Shown here: in pieces, positions 1-8,372 of the stretch
Layout of the letters: each line of letters begins with the position of its first letter
How positions within the stretch are numbered: the stretch's first letter is position 1
DNA from: Olsenella_K sp051878835
GTDB taxonomy: Bacteria; Actinomycetota; Coriobacteriia; Coriobacteriales; Atopobiaceae
Direction of reading: 5' to 3'
DNA length: 62,219 nucleotides
Assembly: GCA_051878835.1 (NCBI GenBank)
Contig: JBJEKW010000020.1
Coordinates: forward strand, 1 to 62,219
Made by a program: the position numbers and the translations under genes
The notes under the pieces: model-generated
Database searches by the model: none
The model's input: only the letters and a program-made list of their open reading frames with translations
What the model was told of the DNA's origin: nothing

Positions 1-282
1 GCGTCGAGCTCGGACGGCTCGTCGAAGTCTGCGGGCTCGTCTGCGAGTACCAGCCAGCCCGACCAGGGGCAGGCGTCCGCGGCGGCCGCGGCTCCTGCGG
101 CGGCAGCGCCTGCGGCCCCGGCCGACAACGGAGGAGACGAGACCGTGTACGTGACGCCCAAGGGCAAGAAGTACCACCGCCAGGGGTGCCGCACGCTGAA
201 GAAGAGCAAGACGCTGATACCCATGACGAAGTCGGAGGCGCAGGCCCAGGGCTACGACGCGTGCAAGGTGTGCAACCCGTAG
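1..282 (+). CDS. C-terminal end of a secreted MBL-fold/ComEC-like hydrolase (5' truncated by window)
   Basis: Open from the first base in frame 1 to a TAG at 280-282, giving the last 93 residues. A Ser/Ala/Pro-rich linker (about residues 1-48) leads to a compact tail with the pattern YHRxGCRxL...GYxxCKVCNP, a putative metal- or DNA-binding finger seen at the C-terminus of secreted metallo-beta-lactamase-fold hydrolases and surface nucleases. The catalytic part lies outside the window, so the fold is inferred from the tail and from the DUF3006 gene that follows, a common partner of such hydrolases. It may instead be another secreted protein sharing the same tail. Confidence 0.6.
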   Translation, partial: ASSSDGSSKSAGSSASTSQPDQGQASAAAAAPAAAAPAAPADNGGDETVYVTPKGKKYHRQGCRTLKKSKTLIPMTKSEAQAQGYDACKVCNP

Positions 283-317
283 CGTCGCGTCCCGCGGCGT
301 GCGCCGAGCGGAGGGGG

Positions 318-539
318 ATGACTGAATTGCTGGTGATCGATCGCATCGAGGGGCGGCTGGCCGTCGTGGAGGTGGCCGCCGGAAGGTTCCAGAACGTGGA
401 GCTGTCGCGCATCATGGGCCGTGCCCGCGATGGCGCGCTGCTGCGCCAGCTGCCCAACGGCGACTACGCCGTGGACGAGGAGGCCACGGCCAGGCGTACC
501 GAGGAGATGAAAAAGAGGACGCGCGGCCTGTTCAGGTAG
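318..539 (+). CDS. DUF3006 domain protein
   Basis: 73 residues. The layout LLVIDRIEGRLAVVEV...GALLR...YAVDEEATARRTEEMKKRTRGLF is that of DUF3006, a small beta-barrel-like domain of unknown function often found directly downstream of ComEC/MBL-type hydrolases. The ATG at 318 is preferred over an upstream in-frame ATG (186) because the upstream part overlaps the preceding gene and does not look like DUF3006. A GGAGGGG run touches the start codon, so the ribosome-binding spacing is unusually short. Probably cotranscribed with the upstream hydrolase. Confidence 0.75.
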   Translation: MTELLVIDRIEGRLAVVEVAAGRFQNVELSRIMGRARDGALLRQLPNGDYAVDEEATARRTEEMKKRTRGLFR

Positions 540-577
540 GCCACGCGTCCCCGGTCGGGTTTGACGTGTCGCGGACG

Positions 578-1363
578 CTACGAGTTCGACGAGTCGGTCG
601 AGCTGGAGCTGGAGTCGCCGCTTTGGAGCCAGGTGATGCTGACCTGGTAGTCCTTCTGGCTGGTGTTTGCCAGCAGCGCCTTCACGTGCTCGGTCACCAC
701 GTCCTCGGCGTGCTGGCGCGCCTTGTCCAGAAGGCCGGAGTTCACCGCCGTGTCCTTCTCGTATTCCTCGCGGTCGCTGAGGAAGCCGGTCACCTCGTCC
801 ACGCTGATCTGGCTGATGGGGTTGAAGGTCTGGTCATAGGTCTCGACGCTGTTCGTGTCGATGTGCGAGTCCAGAACCTCCACGTCGGGCAGGGTCACGC
901 TCACCGTCTGCGTGGAGTCGTCGATGCTGACCTGACTCTGCGTGATGTCCTTGATGCCTGCGGTGACGGAGCCGTTGTAGGTGACCAAGAACGAGCTGCC
1001 GGTGAACGGGATGCTGATGTCGAACAGCTTGGCGTCGTCCTTGCTGTACTTCCCGACGTCGGTGTAGTCGTACTCCTGCGTGGCCAGCTGGGCTATGTCG
1101 GCAAACGAGTTCTTTATGGTGGTGGAGTCCGCCCTTGTGGCGCCGGCGGTCACGATGCCGTGGTTGCCTATGGCAAGGCCCGCCACCAGGGCCACGACGA
1201 CTGCCGCCACCGTGAGTCCCACCTTCGCCTTGTGACCCAGGGACTTCAGGTGGTGCTTGTTCCCGTGCTCCGGGCGCTGCGTGCGCTCGTGCTTCGGCAT
1301 TGCCCTCGTCTGATCGCTGTCGACGGGCGTGACGTCCGTCGACTGGTCTTTGTTCTTCTGCAC
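578..1363 (-). CDS. DUF4230 membrane-anchored protein
   Basis: 261 residues from a GTG start preceded by GAGGAG at 6-nt spacing; an ATG 18 codons further upstream has no ribosome-binding site. A charged, His/Lys-rich cytoplasmic start is followed by one hydrophobic helix (about residues 48-70) and an extracellular domain. The pattern KNSF..IAQLATQEYDYTDV, then VTYNGSVTAGIKD and VTLPDVEVLDSHID, is typical of DUF4230. The tail is Ser/Asp-rich. Function is unknown; family members are single-pass surface proteins. It converges with the preceding + strand gene and is divergent from thpR. Confidence 0.75.
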   Translation of the reverse strand: MQKNKDQSTDVTPVDSDQTRAMPKHERTQRPEHGNKHHLKSLGHKAKVGLTVAAVVVALVAGLAIGNHGIVTAGATRADSTTIKNSFADIAQLATQEYDYTDVGKYSKDDAKLFDISIPFTGSSFLVTYNGSVTAGIKDITQSQVSIDDSTQTVSVTLPDVEVLDSHIDTNSVETYDQTFNPISQISVDEVTGFLSDREEYEKDTAVNSGLLDKARQHAEDVVTEHVKALLANTSQKDYQVSITWLQSGDSSSSSTDSSNS

Positions 1364-1542
1364 AATGGTCTCCTCGGTTGTGGTTTCGAGGTCCGTATGG
1401 GCTGGGGGCTCATACAAGGGACAAGGGTACCCGGCGCGCGCCTTGGGGCACCCATTCGGGCCTCTGGACTACGAAAACTTGCCAGTTTGAACATGGCTTC
1501 CATACAATTCCTTCCAGAAACGTCCGAATGTGAGGTGTTGCC

Positions 1543-2295
1543 ATGGATGCGAGCGGAGTCGGCGCCATGCCGGATGAAGGACAATACGGCACAGATGGGC
1601 AAGGTGTCCAGCAGCCGGACGAGCGCAAGAGGCTCTTTCTGGCCCTCCTGCCTGGCCCGCAGGTTCGCGAGGCGCTTGTGAGCACGCAGCACGCCATGGC
1701 TTCGCTGCTCAAGAGCCCGCGGCCCACGCTGGAGTCGAACCTGCACCTGACGCTGGTGTTCCTGGGGGAGTGCGACCCTGCTCAGGAGGCGGCCGCCAGG
1801 AGGGCGCTGGGACGTGCCGCGCGTCGGCAGGAGCCCTTCGAGCTGCGGCTGGACGACGTCGGGCTGTTCTGGAAGCGGCGCGGCTCCATCGTGTGGCGCG
1901 GCGTCGCAGAGGATGCGGGCGCCGCACGGCTGCGGGACCTGCAACGCCGCCTGTGCCAGGAGCTGCGCCAGAACGGTCTGTCCGGGCTGTGTGGGGACTC
2001 GGATGCGCACTACAATCCACATATCACGCTGTTCAGGAACGCGCGGCCGGCTGCGGTGACGAGTGCGTGCGCAGACGTGCCTGAATCGCCTGCCGATGGC
2101 AAGGGCGAGCGCTCCAGCCAGGATGCGCGGCGCGAGGCCCTGGAGCGTGCGTGTCGGGAGGTCTCCGGCATGGCGCCAAACGCAGTCTGGGCGGTGCAAT
2201 CCGCCAGCCTGATGTGGAGCCACCATCCGGGTGGCGGGCCGCTGCGCTATGACGCCATCCAGACTGCGCAGTTCTTGGGACAGGGACTTCTGTGA
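1543..2295 (+). CDS. thpR: RNA 2',3'-cyclic phosphodiesterase (2H family)
   Basis: 250 residues. Two HxTx motifs, HLTL at about residue 68 and HITL at about 160, define the 2H phosphoesterase fold (LigT/ThpR), which opens 2',3'-cyclic phosphates at RNA ends. The motif RLFLALLPGPQVREAL is the usual N-terminal strand-helix. An extra N-terminal stretch of about 28 residues precedes it. GAGGT lies 6 nt before the ATG. A low-similarity Ala/Glu-rich insertion follows the second motif (about residues 165-210), making the protein longer than typical family members of about 180-200 residues. manA begins 20 bp downstream, so the two are likely cotranscribed. Confidence 0.85.
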   Translation: MDASGVGAMPDEGQYGTDGQGVQQPDERKRLFLALLPGPQVREALVSTQHAMASLLKSPRPTLESNLHLTLVFLGECDPAQEAAARRALGRAARRQEPFELRLDDVGLFWKRRGSIVWRGVAEDAGAARLRDLQRRLCQELRQNGLSGLCGDSDAHYNPHITLFRNARPAAVTSACADVPESPADGKGERSSQDARREALERACREVSGMAPNAVWAVQSASLMWSHHPGGGPLRYDAIQTAQFLGQGLL

Positions 2296-2314
2296 CAGAA
2301 AGGACGCTGGAAAT

Positions 2315-3259
2315 ATGGGACCCATTCTGCTGAATCCGCACTACATCTCGCCCATCTGGGGAGGCACCGCCATCGCCCGGGCGCGCGGCATCGACCTGCC
2401 GCAGGGACAGAACTTTGGTGAGGCGTTCGACGTCAGCGCGCACGGGGGCGTCGAGTCCGTGGTCGCCAACGGCCCCGACGCGGGCACGCCGCTGGGACAG
2501 CTGCTGAGCCGGCGACACCGTGAGGTCATGGGCGACGACCCCGAGGACATGGTGGTGCAGGTGGTGTCCATGGACGCGCGGCAGAACCTCTCGGTCCAGG
2601 TGCACCCGGACGAGGCCTACGCACGACGCGCCGAGCACGACCGCGAGAAGGCCGAGAGCTGGTACGTCCTGGATGCCGCACCGGGGGCCACGCTGATAGC
2701 GGGCTGCACCACGGACGACGTGGACCAGCTGCGCCGCGCCGCCGCGTCCGACACCATAGGTCAGGAGTACGGCCGCCAGGTGCCCGTCCAGCAAGGCGAC
2801 TTCGTCCTGATACCCGCGGGGACGCTGCACGCCCTGGGCGCGGGCATCTTTGCCGTGGAGGTGGGCAGCTTTGGCAACACCACCTACCGGCTGTGCGACT
2901 GGGGCCGAGGCAGGCCGCTGCAGGTGGACCGCGGCTTCGACGTGCTGCGCACGGGCAACGAGCCCGTGGTCAGGCACCTGGGCCGGCACGACCCCAGCCG
3001 CCCGCAGGTACGGGTGGGAGCTGACAACCGTCTGTTCCACTGCGACGTGGTGGACGTTTCGGGAAGTTGGGAGTGCGAGCTTGGGGGTACGTATAGGGTC
3101 GTAACATGCGTGGAGGGCACAGCTGGCGTCAGCTGCGGCGGCCAGGAGGTTCGGCTGGGCTACACGACGTCGTGCATCGTGCCCGCCTGCGCGCAGAGGT
3201 TCCAGGTCAACGGCGACTGCCGCGTGCTCGTGAGCTCGCACCCACTGGGTGCAGCCTAG
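2315..3259 (+). CDS. manA: Class I mannose-6-phosphate isomerase
   Basis: 314 residues. It interconverts mannose 6-phosphate and fructose 6-phosphate using zinc. The sequence shows PIWGGTAIARARG near the N-terminus, the metal-binding pattern LSVQVHPDEAYA, and later GDFVLIPAGTLHALGAGI and EVGSFGNTTYRLCDWGR, all characteristic of the cupin core of the short ManA type. The start is set by GAAAGGA upstream of an ATG followed by MGPILLNPHYISPIWGG. It sits 20 bp behind thpR. The gene would feed mannose into glycolysis or supply mannose for surface polysaccharide. Confidence 0.9.
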   Translation: MGPILLNPHYISPIWGGTAIARARGIDLPQGQNFGEAFDVSAHGGVESVVANGPDAGTPLGQLLSRRHREVMGDDPEDMVVQVVSMDARQNLSVQVHPDEAYARRAEHDREKAESWYVLDAAPGATLIAGCTTDDVDQLRRAAASDTIGQEYGRQVPVQQGDFVLIPAGTLHALGAGIFAVEVGSFGNTTYRLCDWGRGRPLQVDRGFDVLRTGNEPVVRHLGRHDPSRPQVRVGADNRLFHCDVVDVSGSWECELGGTYRVVTCVEGTAGVSCGGQEVRLGYTTSCIVPACAQRFQVNGDCRVLVSSHPLGAA

Positions 3260-3319
3260 GCGGCACGGGGGAGCGCCGGATCCCCTGCAGGAACAGTCGT
3301 AACGGAATGGAGGGCTCCC

Positions 3320-3895
3320 ATGGTACCCATGAGAAGGTCGCACCGAGAGATAACTGACCCCACCCAGATGAAGGACCTCATCGACAGCTGCACATGCGTG
3401 CGCGTAGGCGCCAGCGACGCCAACGGCCCCTTCGTCGTGCCCATGAGCTTTGGGTACGAGTGGTCGTCCATCGAGTTTGCCACGCTGCGCGACAGGCTGG
3501 AGGGCATCAAGCCAAAGAGCCAGGTGGCGCAGGAGGCGGAGTCCAGCGACCACCCCGTGCCGCTGCGCCTGTACCTTCACTCGGCCACGCAGGGACGCAA
3601 GGCAGCCTGCTTCGACCATTCCCCGCGCGTCGCCATCGAGATGGACCAGGAGCTGGGCGTCATCGAAGGCCCCTACGCCTGCTCGTACTCCTACTCGTAC
3701 CGCAGCGTCATGGGCAGCGGCATCATCGTGCCGCTGGAGGACTACGCGCAGAAGCTGCGCGCCCTGGAGCTCATCATGCAGCACATGGCGCCCGACGCCC
3801 GCGCACCCTTCCAGAAGGAGGCGGTGGACCGCGTGCGGGTGTACCGCATCGACGTGGACGACGTCACCGGGAAGGAGCGCTTCCCGAAGGAGTAG
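3320..3895 (+). CDS. Pyridoxamine 5'-phosphate oxidase-fold (NimA-like) flavoprotein
   Basis: 191 residues. The start MVPMRRSHREITDPTQMKDLID..CVRVGASDANGPFVVPMSFGYEW is typical of the NimA-like branch of the split-barrel FMN-binding family, followed by YLHSATQGRKAAC and GPYACSYSYSYRSVMGSG. Such proteins are small flavin-dependent reductases or haem/F420-type binders; the substrate cannot be told here. GGAGGG with 5-nt spacing supports the ATG at 3320, although another ATG lies three codons in. An insertion of about 20 residues (LRDRLEGIKPKSQVAQEAES) interrupts the usual barrel spacing. The gene is followed by a terminator. Confidence 0.8.
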   Translation: MVPMRRSHREITDPTQMKDLIDSCTCVRVGASDANGPFVVPMSFGYEWSSIEFATLRDRLEGIKPKSQVAQEAESSDHPVPLRLYLHSATQGRKAACFDHSPRVAIEMDQELGVIEGPYACSYSYSYRSVMGSGIIVPLEDYAQKLRALELIMQHMAPDARAPFQKEAVDRVRVYRIDVDDVTGKERFPKE

Positions 3896-3979
3896 CGGCA
3901 TTTGCCTGCCGCTCCTGGTCATGCGCATCTTGGCCCTGCCGGGTCGCTCCTGTGGCGCCAGGCCAATCGAAGCCAGAAG

Positions 3980-4011
3980 AAGGCCCCTCCGGAGCAATCC
4001 GAAGGGGCCTT
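3980..4011. terminator. Bidirectional stem-loop terminator
   Basis: AAGGCCCCTCCGG and CCGAAGGGGCCTT pair with a single mismatch around a short loop. It lies between the convergent flavoprotein (+) and dehydrogenase (-) genes. Confidence 0.7.
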
Positions 4012-4025
4012 CGCGTGCGCGGGTT

Positions 4026-4067
4026 CTTCTTGCCCGATGCAGGCAATGGACCTTAGCGGGCAAGAAG
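4026..4067. repeat. Perfect 11-bp inverted repeat with dispersed GGGCAAGAAG word
   Basis: CTTCTTGCCCG at 4026-4036 pairs perfectly with CGGGCAAGAAG at 4057-4067. The right arm begins a 17-nt word, GGGCAAGAAGGGCATGC (4058-4074), found exactly again at 17568-17584 (reverse complement) and 23837-23853. It may be a second terminator for the minus-strand gene. Confidence 0.6.
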
Positions 4068-4078
4068 GGCATGCGGGA

Positions 4079-5125
4079 CTAGAAGTCGAAGTCGTAGTCC
4101 TCGGTCATGAGGGGCTCGGTGGCGTAGCGCAGGGGAGCCAGCTCGTCGACCGTGTGGTAGCCGGCGGGAGCGGCCAGCACCGTGGGGATGCGGTTGACGA
4201 TGGTGGCGCAGGTGTGCTCGACCGTGGCGGGCTTCTCCACGTGGAAGGTGGTGTCAGGCTCGCCGTAGATCTTCCAGTCGCACAGGTCGCCGTCCTCGGG
4301 GCCGTAGACCTTGCCGATCTGGGAGGTCACGATGTCGATGCCCTGGTAGGTCTTCGTGGTGACGCGGGTGTTCATGCCCAGGACCTTGCCGGCGGGGATG
4401 GTGGCACCCATGGTGTCGGAGTAGGTGTCCTCCTTTGCCACGTAGGGCACGTTCTCCTGGATGACCTCGCTGATGGTGAGACCCAGCAGCTGCGCCACGG
4501 CCTCGTTGGAGTTCCACACGTAGGACGGGACGATCTCGTCGGGGTGGGCGAGGGTCTTCTCGAACTCGTCGGTGGTCAGGCCGACGCCGTGGGCCTTTGC
4601 CAGGGCCAGGCCGTACTCCTCGACGTTGTAGCTGACGGCGCCCTCGATCTTCGTGATCTTGTTTACCGCGCCAGCCAGCAGGCCGATGATGTTCACCCAG
4701 AAGACGTCCTCCATGCCGGCGCCCAGGATGGTGCAGCCGGTCTGCTTTGCCAGGGCGTCCAGGCGGTTCGTGGTGGCGGAGGAGGTGGTCCAGGGGAAGG
4801 TGGCCTCCTCGCAGGTGGTGACCACGTTGATGCCGCGCTCGACGCACTTCGTGACCATGGGGGCGATGTCGTCCACCAGCGAGAACAGCGTCACGATGGC
4901 GATGTCGGGGGCGGTCTCGTCCAGGACCTTGTCGGCGTCGTCGGAGATCTTTACGCCCAGCTTCATGGGCAGGCCGGCCCAGTCGCCAGCATCCATGCCC
5001 ACGACGGCGGGGTTCACGTCGATGGCGCCGACCAGCTGCGCGCCGTGCTCGTGCAAGTAGCGGATGGTGTACTTCGACATCTTTCCGCAGCCGTACTGAA
5101 CTACCCTGATAGGCCTACGTCCCAT
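4079..5125 (-). CDS. 2,4-diaminopentanoate dehydrogenase-like NAD(P)-dependent amino acid dehydrogenase
   Basis: 348 residues; AGGAG precedes the ATG by 7 nt. The Rossmann start RVVQYGCGKMSKYTIRYL, then NVVTTCEEATFPW, GAGMEDVFWVN, SYNVEEYGLALAKAHGVGL and EHTCATIVNRIPTVLAAPAGY, follow the dihydrodipicolinate-reductase-like family that includes clostridial 2,4-diaminopentanoate dehydrogenase, an enzyme of oxidative ornithine fermentation. In that family the enzyme deaminates the C4 amino group with NAD(P)+. None of the other ornithine-fermentation genes (aminomutase, thiolase) is nearby, so the substrate is an inference. Divergent from the glutaredoxin gene. Confidence 0.7.
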   Translation of the reverse strand: MGRRPIRVVQYGCGKMSKYTIRYLHEHGAQLVGAIDVNPAVVGMDAGDWAGLPMKLGVKISDDADKVLDETAPDIAIVTLFSLVDDIAPMVTKCVERGINVVTTCEEATFPWTTSSATTNRLDALAKQTGCTILGAGMEDVFWVNIIGLLAGAVNKITKIEGAVSYNVEEYGLALAKAHGVGLTTDEFEKTLAHPDEIVPSYVWNSNEAVAQLLGLTISEVIQENVPYVAKEDTYSDTMGATIPAGKVLGMNTRVTTKTYQGIDIVTSQIGKVYGPEDGDLCDWKIYGEPDTTFHVEKPATVEHTCATIVNRIPTVLAAPAGYHTVDELAPLRYATEPLMTEDYDFDF

Positions 5126-5383
5126 GGTGCGTCTCCTTACTCTGAGCCAATATGAGTCCCTTGTGGGGACTGAGTACCAAAGTGAAGCGTGGGGTATGAA
5201 ACGAAGTGCGTCCGAACAGTTCCGACAACCCATATGCTATGCAGCCCGTCGAAACGCCGTGAGTAGGTTTGGGAACGGCTTCATTTCGGGTATGTTTTAT
5301 GTGTGTTAAGGCACGTATGTTCGGCTTGCGTTTGTGCTGGTAATCCGGTAAACGGTCCGATTCCTCGGGCGAAAGGAAACCTC

Positions 5384-5701
5384 ATGGAAAAGCTGGATGA
5401 TCTGAAACTGTACGTCCTGCCCAACTGCCCCTACTGCGCAAAGGTGGACGCGTTCCTGAAGGAGCACGACGCCACGGTGGAGCACCTGGACGTGACCCAG
5501 GGCACCAACGGCGACGACCTGGTGCGCATTGGCGGCAAGCGCCAGTGCCCCTGCCTTCTGATTGACGGCAAGCCCCTGTACGAGAGCGGCGACATCATCG
5601 CCTACCTGGCCGGCAGGCTGGGCGTGGTTCAGCAGGAGTCCGACGTCCCGAAGGGCGGCGCCTGCACCTTTACGCCGGGCGGCGCTCACGTCTGCTCCTA
5701 G
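5384..5701 (+). CDS. Glutaredoxin-family protein with cysteine-containing tail
   Basis: 105 residues. CPYC at residues 15-18 (LYVLPNCPYCAKV) is the classic dithiol active site; QCPCLLIDGKPLYESGDIIAYL completes the glutaredoxin fold with the cis-proline replaced in a PC context. The final 20 residues, GGACTFTPGGAHVCS, form a Gly-rich extension with two more cysteines, not part of the standard fold. GAAAGGAA precedes the ATG at 5384. Role: thiol-disulfide exchange in the cytoplasm. It is a monocistronic gene followed by a terminator-like hairpin. Confidence 0.8.
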   Translation: MEKLDDLKLYVLPNCPYCAKVDAFLKEHDATVEHLDVTQGTNGDDLVRIGGKRQCPCLLIDGKPLYESGDIIAYLAGRLGVVQQESDVPKGGACTFTPGGAHVCS

Positions 5702-5783
5702 GGCTGCGATGCGTGTGCGGCCCTGGGGGAGTGAACGCTCCTCCGTTCCTTGTTCGTGCGCGTTGTAGTAAGGTGTCGCGATG

Positions 5784-5819
5784 GCCCCTTCCGAGGAACC
5801 GGGAGGGGCTTTCGTTTTG
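5784..5819 (+). terminator. Rho-independent terminator between glutaredoxin and ldh
   Basis: GCCCCTTCC (5784-5792) pairs with GGGAGGGGC (5801-5809) and is followed by TTTCGTTTT. It lies 34 nt upstream of the ldh start codon, so it either ends the glutaredoxin transcript or sits in the ldh leader. Confidence 0.7.
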
Positions 5820-5843
5820 ACAGACCTTCGAAAGGGGTCGTAC

Positions 5844-6800
5844 ATGGCATTTCGCAATTCCAAGGCAGTCATCGTCGGCGTCGGCAACGTCGGGGCGACG
5901 ACCGCGTACAGCTTCGTGAACCAGATGCTGTGCGAGGAGCTGGTCCTCATCGACGTGAACCACGAGAAGGCGCTGGCCGAGGCCATGGACATCCAGCACT
6001 CGGTGTACTTCATGAACCGCAACATGCACGTGCGCGCGGGCGACTACGCCGACTGCGCCGACGCGGATCTGGTGGTCATCAGCGCATCCGCACCCATGCC
6101 CAAGGACTCCACGGACAGGCTGCAGATGCTGAAGCCCTCCATGGGCCTGGTGCGCAGCATCGTGGACTCGGTCATGGGCAGCGGCTTCAAGGGCATCTTT
6201 ATCGTGGTGTCGAACCCCGTCGACGTCATGACCTACTACACGTGGAAGCTGTCGGGCCTGCCCGCACGGCAGGTCATCGGCTCCGGCACGAACCTGGACA
6301 CCGCTCGCCTGTGCAGCGAGTTCTCGCGCATGTACGACCTGGACGCGCGCAACGTCGAGGCCTTCGTCATGGGCGAGCACGGCGACTCCGAGATCATCAC
6401 CTGGGACTCGGCCACCATCGGCGGCAAGCGCATCGACGACGTCCTGGCGGACAACAAGCGCCGTACCGCAGGCGTCACGAAGGGCGACCTGGCAAAGGAC
6501 GTCATCCAGGCGGGCTGGGACATATTTAGCCGCAAGCACAACACCTGCTACGGCATCGCGTCCTCGGTCACGGCCATCGCGCGCTCGATCTTCTTTGACG
6601 ACAACGCCATCTATCCCGTCAGCGTCAGGCTGACGGGCCAGTACGGCGTCGACGGCGTGTTCCTCTCGGTGCCCACCATCCTGGACCACACCGGCGCAAA
6701 GGAGATCGTCGAGATTCGCCTGGCTCCCGAGGAGCTGAAGGCGTTCCACCACTCCGCCGAGGTGCTGCACGAGTACTACGACGTCGTCGACAACGCCTAG
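5844..6800 (+). CDS. L-lactate/malate dehydrogenase family protein
   Basis: 318 residues. The NAD-binding GVGNVGATTAYSF (residues 12-24), the catalytic-histidine motif GEHGDSE, VVSNPVDVMTYY and the GSGTNLDTARL region place it firmly in the LDH/MDH superfamily. The substrate-specificity loop reads SASAPMPKDSTDR instead of the usual GANQKPGETR of L-lactate dehydrogenases or the Arg-containing version of malate dehydrogenases, so it may act on another 2-hydroxy/2-oxo acid such as 2-hydroxyisocaproate. AAGGGG precedes the ATG. Probably disposes of reducing equivalents in fermentation. Confidence 0.8.
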   Translation: MAFRNSKAVIVGVGNVGATTAYSFVNQMLCEELVLIDVNHEKALAEAMDIQHSVYFMNRNMHVRAGDYADCADADLVVISASAPMPKDSTDRLQMLKPSMGLVRSIVDSVMGSGFKGIFIVVSNPVDVMTYYTWKLSGLPARQVIGSGTNLDTARLCSEFSRMYDLDARNVEAFVMGEHGDSEIITWDSATIGGKRIDDVLADNKRRTAGVTKGDLAKDVIQAGWDIFSRKHNTCYGIASSVTAIARSIFFDDNAIYPVSVRLTGQYGVDGVFLSVPTILDHTGAKEIVEIRLAPEELKAFHHSAEVLHEYYDVVDNA

Positions 6801-6802
6801 CT

Positions 6803-7612
<810 letters not shown>

Positions 7613-7622
7613 CGTTTCCTCG

Positions 7623-8261
7623 CTAGTCATGGTAGTAGGCCATCTTCTTCTCGAGCTTGCGCAGGATGAACTCGATCACCAGGCAGGTGACCCAGTAGAT
7701 CAGGGCCGCTATGGCAAAGGGCACCATGCTGCGCTGGCTGGCCACCAGCGCGCGGCCGGCGGTGAACATCTCGGCCACGCCGATCGAGAAGGCCAGCGAC
7801 GTGTCCTTCACCAGCGTGACGACCTCGTTGCCCATGGCGGGCAGGATGCGCTTCCAGACCTGCGGCAGGATGATGCGGAAGAACGTCTGGCCCTTGGAGT
7901 AGCCCAGCACCTGCGCCGCCTCGTACTGGCCCTGGGGCATGCTCTGGATGCCCGAGCGGTAGATCTCGGCGAAGTAGGCCGCGTAGTTCACGATGAACGC
8001 TATGATGCAGGCCGTGAACATGTACGACGGTGCCGTCGAGATGCCAAACACGTAGTACGGGGCAAAGAAGACCGCGAACATCTGCAGCATCAGCGGCGTG
8101 CCGCGCATGAGCGAGATGTAGATGGCCATGAGCCACGACAGCGGCTTGAACTTCGACAGCCTGCCCAGCGCCACCAGGATGCCCAGCGGCACCGCGCCCA
8201 GGAGGGTCAAGAAGAACACCTGGAGGGTCACCACGTAGCCCTGCAGGAGCATGGTCGTCAT
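7623..8261 (-). CDS. Polar amino acid ABC transporter permease (HisM/GlnP type)
   Basis: 212 residues with about five hydrophobic segments. LGAVPLGILVALGRLS and the EAA-loop region QYEAAQVLGYSKGQTFFRIILPQVWKRILPAMGNEVVTLVKDTSL are diagnostic of the HEQRO permease family. The ATG at 8261 fits the family start; the ribosome-binding sequence (GGGAAT) is weak, and a GTG five codons upstream is possible. Its stop lies 10 bp ahead of the preferred ATPase start (7612), with a possible overlap if the 7630 ATG is used. Confidence 0.88.
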   Translation of the reverse strand: MTTMLLQGYVVTLQVFFLTLLGAVPLGILVALGRLSKFKPLSWLMAIYISLMRGTPLMLQMFAVFFAPYYVFGISTAPSYMFTACIIAFIVNYAAYFAEIYRSGIQSMPQGQYEAAQVLGYSKGQTFFRIILPQVWKRILPAMGNEVVTLVKDTSLAFSIGVAEMFTAGRALVASQRSMVPFAIAALIYWVTCLVIEFILRKLEKKMAYYHD

Positions 8262-8336
8262 AGTCTGAATTCCCACGAGTGAGTCCGTTTCGTCTGGTTG
8301 GTCCGGCGAGCGCCCGCGGCGTCCGCGCACATGGAA

Positions 8337-8357
8337 GGGCGCCCCAGCGGGGCGCCC
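8337..8357. promoter_or_regulatory. Intercistronic stem-loop between binding protein and permease
   Basis: GGGCGCCCC and GGGGCGCCC (9 bp, perfect) around a 3-nt loop, with no T-run. In ABC operons such hairpins commonly stabilise the upstream message, so the binding protein is made in excess; that role is inferred here. Confidence 0.55.
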
Positions 8358-8372
8358 AGGTTGGCTGGCTGC

